Shown here: positions 58,282-64,000 of the stretch, in pieces
How the letters are laid out: the number at the start of each line of letters is the position of its first letter
Position numbering within the stretch: position 1 is the first letter of the stretch
NCBI RefSeq assembly: GCF_040954835.1
Contig: NC_090706.1
Location: forward strand, 27,971,148 to 28,035,147
Direction of reading: 5' to 3'
DNA: 64,000 bases
From: Lepisosteus oculatus
Taxonomy: Eukaryota; Chordata; Actinopteri; Semionotiformes; Lepisosteidae
Program-made: the position numbers and the translations under genes
The notes under the pieces: model-generated
Seen by the model: only the letters and a program-made list of their open reading frames with translations
What the model was told of the DNA's origin: nothing
Database searches by the model: none

Positions 58282-59056
58282 TCAGCTTTTGTGGATGGTT
58301 TCATCCTGGAACCTAGAAGACAGACACAGACATATCAGCACTGGAGTGAAGAATGGTAGCATGCAGGAAAAGAGAAGCCACGTCTTTACACAAAGGGTGC
58401 TGGGGGTGTGGAACAAGCAGCCCAGCCATATTGTAGAAGCTGATACCCTGACGTTCCTCAAGAAATGGCCAGACAAAATAATGGGATCAATTAACTACTA
58501 ATGACCAAACAGGCTAGATGGACTGAAAGGTGTCCTCCAGTTTGTAACATGTTTTACGTCCTTAAATGCATCCCCCCCCATCTCAGCTGGCACTGGAAAA
58601 TGTTTTAGTAGCATTCCTTATCCAGGTGTTCTGGGGTTTTCAAAATGGGGTTCAAAGGCTCCCAAGGTATCTTCAATTCATGGGAAAAGTCCAAAGTTTT
58701 ATAACCCATAATAAGCTGAGGCCCAGAGAACTACTCTCATGCTGTTTAGTGGTTATATTGTCATTAACTGCTCTACTTCAAGGCAGCTCAGAGTGGTTCT
58801 GTTTCACTATGTGTCACTGTAACATAAGACATTGTAAATTGCTGTAGACATTGACATCGCTGTAGGAAGCAAACTCAGTCTCAAATCCTTCTAAAACAGA
58901 CTGGTGGATGAGACCGATCACAACTGCTCTGTGAGGTTACCTGACTTTCGGTCCCTGTCCGGCAGGTTTCAGCATTGAGATTTTGAGACACTGTTTAAGT
59001 CCCTCTGCAGAATCGACAGCTTTAGGCAATTGAGGTTTGTTTGTATTCTGCAGCTC
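58282..59056 (-). CDS. ADAM19: ADAM19 last two coding exons (predicted)
   Basis: The exon at 58941-59056 has a strong acceptor (TTGTTCTTCCAG) and encodes ELQNTNKPQLPKAVDSAEGL to KPAGQGPKV. It splices in phase to 58312-58282, RFQDETIHKS with TGA at 58284-58282. Similarity to known ADAM19 tails is weak here; support comes from splice sites and phase. The last acceptor abuts a LINE fragment, so the terminal exon could be an alternative end. Confidence 0.55.
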
Positions 59057-61686
59057 CTGGAAGAACAAAAAAAAAGATGAGGACTCTTTAAGCTGAAAAA
59101 ACAGCGAGCAAGGTCATTATTTCAGAAATCCACCCCACCATTAATTTCCAAGATCCATATTACAGCAGTTCACAGTAGGCAACTCTCTTGCGTTAACTAT
59201 GCCAAGTCAAGCCACTGTCACACCAGCCAATTTATTAGAAGGCTATAATGCCCTAGCAAGGCCATGTTTAGAACAGTGTTTAGTTTTTGTAACCACAGTT
59301 TTTATGACAGAAAAAGATGTTGCTGCTCTGGAATCTGAAACTACAGGAAAACAACCAGAGCAAACTATTCCAGGGTTTGAGAGAATGCCCTGCATTGACA
59401 GGATGGAGGAACTGAGCCTCTTCAGTCTTGAGTAGAGCAAACTGAGAGTGTGTGACACAAGTAATAAAAATACTCACACACTGAACCCAGTGGGGCATCT
59501 TCAGAATGAAAACTATGGCACAAATGAGAGGATACTAATGCAAGCTATGTGGAAGTGGAGGCAAAAGTGAAAACGAGAGGCATGTCTTTACACAAAGGGT
59601 GGTGGGAGTAGGGAACAAGAAGCCCAGCCATATGGTCAAACCCAGTATCCTGGCTTCTTTCAAAAACAGCTGGATTAGATCCTCGGATCAAATGGTAACT
59701 ACCAAAGGAACTTAATGGGCTGATGGCCTTCCCTTGTTTGTAATCATTCTTTTGCCTCATCCTACCTGTTCCTAATTTACCACAGCATAGTTTGTCAGGA
59801 CTTCATTGTTTGTGAGCGACTTATTCTATTTTCCTATTTCTTTGACTTCCATCTGCTTTTTTTAATTCTCCAGGATTTTTTTTTCAGATTCTATCCAGTT
59901 GACAAATTATTTTCTTCCTGAGTACCCTTGTACCCACTACTTTGCACAAACAGTGGTGGGAGTGTGTAACAAGCCCCTCTCAGGCGCGGGCGGCTCGTAC
60001 CTGGCCAAGCCGGGGCACAGGGCAGGGGGGCGGGGGGCGGCTGGGTGGGGGCCCATGTCTGGGGGGTGTCCTGGAGATGGCTGGGGGCACAGTGCTCGGG
60101 GGCGCCGGCAAGGAGACTCCTGGCTGCTGGGGGGTATGCTGTCCCACGGAGGAGGGTACAGGCGGGGGCTTCACGGAGGGCTTTGTGATCGCTGACCTCT
60201 GTTTCAGGCTGGCCGGGCTACTGGTGGGGGTGACGCCCTCCACAGGATAAGAACACAATCACAGTGTCAGTCCACAGCACACCAAAGCTTTCTGCTGGGT
60301 TTATTCAATGCACAGATGAATATAGGCACAGATTTCCAGCAGTGCTGCTATGCACTGTTCCACACTCATCAATTTCCCTGCGGGATTAATAAAGTATTAT
60401 CTATCTATTGCCATGTAATAATACAGTATATCTATGAGTAATTACTCTCTTAGCCACATGACTGAGAGCCTACTGCTCTAATAATGAGCACACAGGAGAA
60501 GAACAGGGGAAAGCTCAGCCCTGATCCAGCTCTCAGGCTGAATGCTGTGGGGCGCAGGGGGTGTGGGTCCTGGATCGCAGCCTTTTCACACGCTGCCTCA
60601 GAGATGGAAGGGCTATGTGTTAAATAGCCCCCCCTGTGACAGCAGAAAGGATTTTTCCACTGTACACCACTAGAAATCCCTCTAGCTGTTATCTCTCTCT
60701 TTCTCTCTCTCTAACCAGTTTCGCGTGAGAATGCATATCAGTACCCCCTGGGTCAACACTAGAAACCCTATATAACATTCTCATGCGATCTCCCTGTGTT
60801 CGCATCAGCTGCAAGACAGGGGATGTCCAGCTCGTATTTCTGAAACTGTTTTCTATCCTCGCGTAGAGTCTCCCAAACGCGTCAATCTGTGCGGGCTGAG
60901 AGAACGTCTCTCTGTGACTACACACCGGCCCTCTACCTCTCTACCAGAGCTATCGGCCATCCGCTGGAGAAAAAGGCAGCCCACTCTGTTACACCCCGCA
61001 GACAAGAACTGACCCCCCCTACCAAGTGCCCGGGGTCTTGGGGCTTCAGCTGGAACGTGGGGTTGGCGTGGCCGTTGGCAGCAGCCTTCCCATCGGAGGA
61101 AGCGGCACAGCTGCAAGGACAGAGAAATACCAGCACCTTCAGAGCCATTCCGGGCCTACATGGGCCTACATGGGCCTACATGGGCTCCATGGCTGTATCA
61201 GCATCAAAGAAAGGGCAATTGCAACACTGTTTTTATATAAAATGGACACAGCAACTTGTAATTTATATTACAGTATATTCCAGTATATACATTTCCAGGC
61301 ATGCACAGTGCCATACACTATACTGTAAATATCCTTCGGATGAGACGTAAAACCGAGGTCCCGACTCTCTGAGGTAATTAAAAATCCCCGGGCGTTTCTC
61401 GAAAAGAGTAGGGGTGTAACCCTGGCGTCCTGGCCAAATTTCCCATTGGCCCTTATCAATCATAGCCTCCCAATAATCCCACCCTATGAATTGGCTTCAT
61501 TACTCTGCTCTCCTCCCCACTGATAGTTGATGTGTGGTGAGCGTTCTGGCGCACTATGGCTGCCATCGCATCATCCAGGTGGGGCTCCACACTGGTGGTG
61601 GTGGAGGTGAGTCCCCATTACCTGTAAAGCGCTTTGAGTGGAGTGTCCAGAAAAGCTCTATATAAGTGCAATTATTATTATTATTA

Positions 61687-61726
<40 letters not shown>

Positions 61727-64000
61727 ACAAGCAGGCTTGTGAATTCATCTCTTTTAATCCAACAGAAATATTGCTCTCGACTCAAAGACGGTTTTGCCAG
61801 TAAATAGAACTTAGCTTTTAACTCTGCACGCAGAGTCACATTGGAACATTTCTGTGGTGAAACGTCTGCTGCACAACCTGTACTTATTTGCTCGTACATC
61901 GTATTACACCAGTGATTAAGGTGACTAGTGAGCAGGAAAGGTTGAATAACATCACAATTCGTTTGAAGTCTCGACCTCGCCAGTGGTGAGACCAGGTGTT
62001 TGGGACAACGTGGTGACTTACAGAACTTTCAAAGTTCCTGCTTTTGTGCTTAATTTGGAATTTGTAAAATCAAATCAATCAATTAATTTATTTTTTACAC
62101 TGAGATTTAATAACCAGTCTGAGAAGTTAGGACTGCTGTTCCCCTTTAACCATAAAACAAAATGGCATTTGCCATGAAATTGTGATTCTGCATTAAGGAA
62201 AAACACTGAATGAAAAGAGCTGAATCATGACTTTTACTTAGCACGGTATGAATTGGCCATACATAACAGTAGACTTCAGTGTCTGATTTAAAGGATCATC
62301 TCTACAAAGATGCCCCTCCTGCTGGTCAGTCTGTGTTTGCTACAGGTCTTTCTCAATGCATGATGAAGGATGATGATGTCACCTGGTTTGTGGCGCCTCC
62401 AGCGGGGGGGCGGAGCTCTTCTTCAGGGGGTGGAGCCTGTGTTTGTAGCAGCACCACAGCCCGACAGCAGCCAATCCTGCGGCCAGGAGCAGGGGGAGGA
62501 GCAACAGCACAGGAAGCAGGCTGCCTACAGACACACACAGCATACAGATGTCAGCTCTCACTTGGCTTGACCTATTTCTCCGCAGAATATTTGGAATATT
62601 CAGAATATGTGAATTTCCACATAATCCTATTGTCTCCAATTATTAATTCCAAGAAAGCCAATTCTGATGAGAAAACTGTACTGGCAAATTCTATCAGCAC
62701 TTCCCAGATTGCACAGAAAAATGAAATGACTAAAACACCAGATCATGTATCACTACTAAGATAATTTCCGCAGCTGAAAAATATCAATTAAATCAAATCG
62801 GTAACAGTTGGCTTGATTGTATTCTGCAGCAAAATGCAAATGATAAAAAAACGTACATCTCTCAGATACTGTACATGTACAAGCACCTTCAATTATTGGT
62901 CGCTGTTCAACTGACTGTTAAACATCATTTGATCCCTGACTGCTGACACCGCAAAAGTCTTCCTTACTGTGCGTGGTGATGGATCCGCTGTCCAGGCTGC
63001 CTCCAGTGCCCTTCTGGTCACAGAACGGGGGCGCCCAGCCTGCGTCGCAGTGGCAGTTGTGATTGTTGTTACACAACTGAGCAGGAAGACACGAGACGAG
63101 GTCAGCAGGATCCCAGCACCAACTCCTTTTGTGAACCACTATTTGAAGCCATCTGACGTTTTCCCAGAACTAAGCTGTCACCCGGCTTGGGCCAAAGGTC
63201 TCCGCTTTACTCCAGGAACCCTGATCCCACAGGCGGACCCCGCTGATCAGCCTGCTACCACCCGCTGTGGAAGAAGATCTGTCCCACCTGTGCACATTCA
63301 GCTCGGGGCTGAGAGCCACCCGTGCACTGATCAGACGCTCGGGCATAGTTCCGAGTTTGAGCTAATCTCACCTCTGTGCTTCGACTGTGTTTGCTTGACC
63401 TGCAATTCCGGGATTTCCCTGCTCTGCTTCCTGTGCTTCCCTGGGCTTGGATTTACATGCACATTCCGATTTTTGCCTACAATTCTCCCTGCGGTGCTTT
63501 TGCCTGTGTCCTCCAGTTTCGACCTGTCACCCGCCTCCGGATTTCAACTCTGGGTTGTGTTTTGCTTTCGCCTTTTTCTCATTGCATTACTGTCCCTCAC
63601 CTGCTGCTGTGTGCTTCTTGTCTGGCCGACAACATTCCCTTGCCTGTATCTGGATCTGGCTTTAATCCCTATTTCTTATTGGAAATACTTATTTACATAA
63701 GCAATAAAACACAATTGTCTTTTTTGTGTGATCCCAACACAGATGCGCTCTTCCTCCTAAAAGGCCTGTCAATATTAAGGTCTTTTTATTTTGTGTATTT
63801 ATTGTCGTACAGTACAGCTGTGGAGCACCTGTTGTGATTCTCTTCTGTCTACACGATCTGCAGGCTATGACTGTATGCAGTCCCACTGGAGTGGTACAGC
63901 GGGCAGTATGCTTACCCCGTGCCCATTGCACTTGGTCCTGCAGTCGTCTGCCTGCAGGAAGGAGGAATTCCGGCACTGCCCCTCAAAGCAGATCTGTTGC
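58282..64000 (-). CDS. ADAM19: ADAM metalloprotease, 3' seven exons (partial gene)
   Basis: Membrane-anchored ADAM sheddase; the visible part is the end of the Cys-rich domain, the EGF-like domain, stalk, transmembrane helix and cytoplasmic tail. Exons: 63916-64000 (continues beyond the edge), 62968-63076, 62383-62524, 61023-61110, 60001-60237, 58941-59056, 58282-58312. Phases agree throughout (807 nt, 268 aa plus stop). NNNHNCHCDAGWAPPFCDQK with GTGGSLDSG places it in the ADAM19/12/33 group; NGHANPTFQLKPQ resembles the ADAM19 tail segment I recall (GHANPTFKL). Protease, prodomain and disintegrin exons lie outside, so catalytic residues cannot be checked. ADAM33 and ADAM12 are the alternatives. 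Confidence 0.8.
58330..58560 (+). mobile_element. CR1-like LINE, ORF2 C-terminal remnant
   Basis: The plus strand encodes HVFTQRVLGVWNKQPSHIVE and ADTLTFLKKWPDKIMGSINY, the cleanest protein match of this family in the window, then the 3' end near TGTCCTCCAGTTTGTAACAT. It is inserted in the last ADAM19 intron, antisense to the gene. Confidence 0.8.
59200..59755 (+). mobile_element. LINE ORF2 remnant (CR1-like)
   Basis: The plus strand encodes YNALARPCLEQCLVF, DVAALESETTG and ERMPCIDRMEELSLFSLE, which align with the post-RT region of the CR1-like protein. About 130 bp on, GTGGGAGTAGGGAACAAGAA marks the ORF tail, and the family 3' end follows near 59720. It lies in the ADAM19 intron between exons 60001-60237 and 58941-59056. 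Confidence 0.65.
60001..61110 (-). CDS. ADAM19: ADAM19 cytoplasmic exons with SH3-ligand motifs
   Basis: The exon at 61023-61110 encodes CAASSDGKAAANGHANPTFQ and LKPQDPGHL. The exon at 60001-60237 (79 codons) has KPPPVPSS, PAPPSTVPPAISRTPPR and PPPSRPPPPCPVPRLGQ, typical class I/II SH3 ligands of ADAM tails. The second exon's acceptor (GTGGAG|GGC) is inferred from frame and has a poor pyrimidine tract. Confidence 0.75.
60360..60415 (+). repeat. Retroelement 3' tail with ATCT microsatellite start
   Basis: ATTTCCCTGCGGGATTAATA followed by AAGTATTATCTATCTATTG is the 3' end typical of fish non-LTR elements that finish in (ATCT)n. Nothing upstream could be assigned. Confidence 0.4.
61325..61730 (+). 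mobile_element. 5S-type SINE, head missing
   Basis: Starts inside the body (CTTCGGATGAGACGTAAAAC) and continues through CCTGGCCAAATTTCCCATTG, GTGAGCGTTCTGGCGCACTA and GTAAAGCGCTTTGAGTG to a long (ATT)n tail at about 61669-61726. The tail joins directly to the Kolobok-like fragment. Confidence 0.85.
61728..62160 (-). mobile_element. Kolobok-like element, inverted truncated copy
   Basis: The reverse complement aligns with the first two thirds of 57350-57998. It includes the TIR variant AGGGGAACAGCA preceded by TTAA (near 62150), the CACCACGTTGTC block, TCCTGCTCACTAGTCAC and the end GATTAAAAGAGATGAATTCA. The distal part is absent where the SINE tail begins. Confidence 0.7.
62383..62524 (-). CDS. 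ADAM19: ADAM19 transmembrane exon
   Basis: Encodes [20 protein letters not shown] followed by VGLWCCYKHRLHPLKK: a hydrophobic helix, then a membrane-proximal Cys pair (possible palmitoylation) and basic stop-transfer residues. Acceptor AG at 62526-62525; donor GTGACA after CAG. Confidence 0.85.
62968..64000 (-). CDS. ADAM19: ADAM19 EGF-like domain exons
   Basis: The exon at 63916-64000 reads QQICFEGQCRNSS and then CRTKCNGHG, ending GGG with donor GTAAGC. The exon at 62968-63076 continues LCNNNHNCHCDAGWAPPFCD and the stalk KGTGGSLDSGSITTH. The six EGF cysteines are present across the junction. Leu follows the GHG motif where Val is usual. An LTR-like segment lies in the intron. Confidence 0.85.
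63176..63742 (+). mobile_element. Possible LTR-like segment
   Basis: Runs from TGTCACCCGGC to CCCAACA, with an AATAAA near 63703 and a T-rich stretch after it, a composition like the solo LTR at 55305. No matching target-site duplication could be found, so the limits and identity are tentative. Confidence 0.3.

Noticed and set aside
62969-63700. 243-aa plus-strand open frame
   Set aside because: Antisense to the ADAM19 EGF exon and running into an LTR-like segment; no domain recognised.
1-64000. CRISPR arrays, bacterial operons, integrases or phage genes
   Set aside because: None present; the sequence is vertebrate nuclear DNA and the tandem arrays are minisatellites.

Overview
This window is vertebrate nuclear DNA. 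Small exons with GT-AG introns, several classes of fish-type retroelement and the gene families present point to a ray-finned fish. The low gene density, old LINE fragments and human-like gene order would suit a non-teleost ray-finned fish such as a gar, bowfin or sturgeon, but I cannot settle the species from the sequence. No bacterial, viral or CRISPR feature is present.

Layout. (1) Positions 1-13660, + strand: the 3' half of a PP2A B55 regulatory-subunit gene, best matched to PPP2R2B. Five exons are present (5209-5386, 7738-7902, 10494-10663, 11881-11972, 12909-13188), ending at a TAG stop. Its introns carry two minisatellites and old LINE fragments. (2) 13661-20210: intergenic DNA with a tRNA-derived SINE and two copies of a common fish repeat. 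(3) 20424-21686, + strand: GPR151, a single-exon class A orphan receptor of 420 aa with a TATA box and a PBX/PREP-type site upstream. (4) 22600-27090: intergenic DNA with a 5S-rRNA-derived SINE. (5) 51495 down to 27619, - strand: TCERG1 (CA150), complete, 21 coding exons, 1020 aa, three WW and six FF domains; poly(A) signal at about 27110. (6) 51541-58281: intergenic DNA with SINEs, a solo LTR with a perfect target-site duplication, LINE remnants and a Kolobok-like THAP element. (7) 64000 down to 58282, - strand: the 3' end of an ADAM metalloprotease gene, best matched to ADAM19 (EGF-like, transmembrane and cytoplasmic SH3-ligand exons); it continues beyond the right edge.

The exon phases join without conflict in all three spliced genes: 885 nt for PPP2R2B, 3063 nt for TCERG1, and 807 nt for the visible ADAM19 part. 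The order PPP2R2B-GPR151-TCERG1, with TCERG1 convergent to the other two, matches what I recall of human 5q32. ADAM19 lies further along 5q in human but directly upstream of TCERG1 here. The four genes do not form a pathway: a phosphatase targeting subunit, an orphan GPCR, a transcription elongation/splicing factor and a sheddase. I found no undescribed gene system. The most notable items are the repeat architecture, the TCERG1 alanine tract and the GPR151 promoter.
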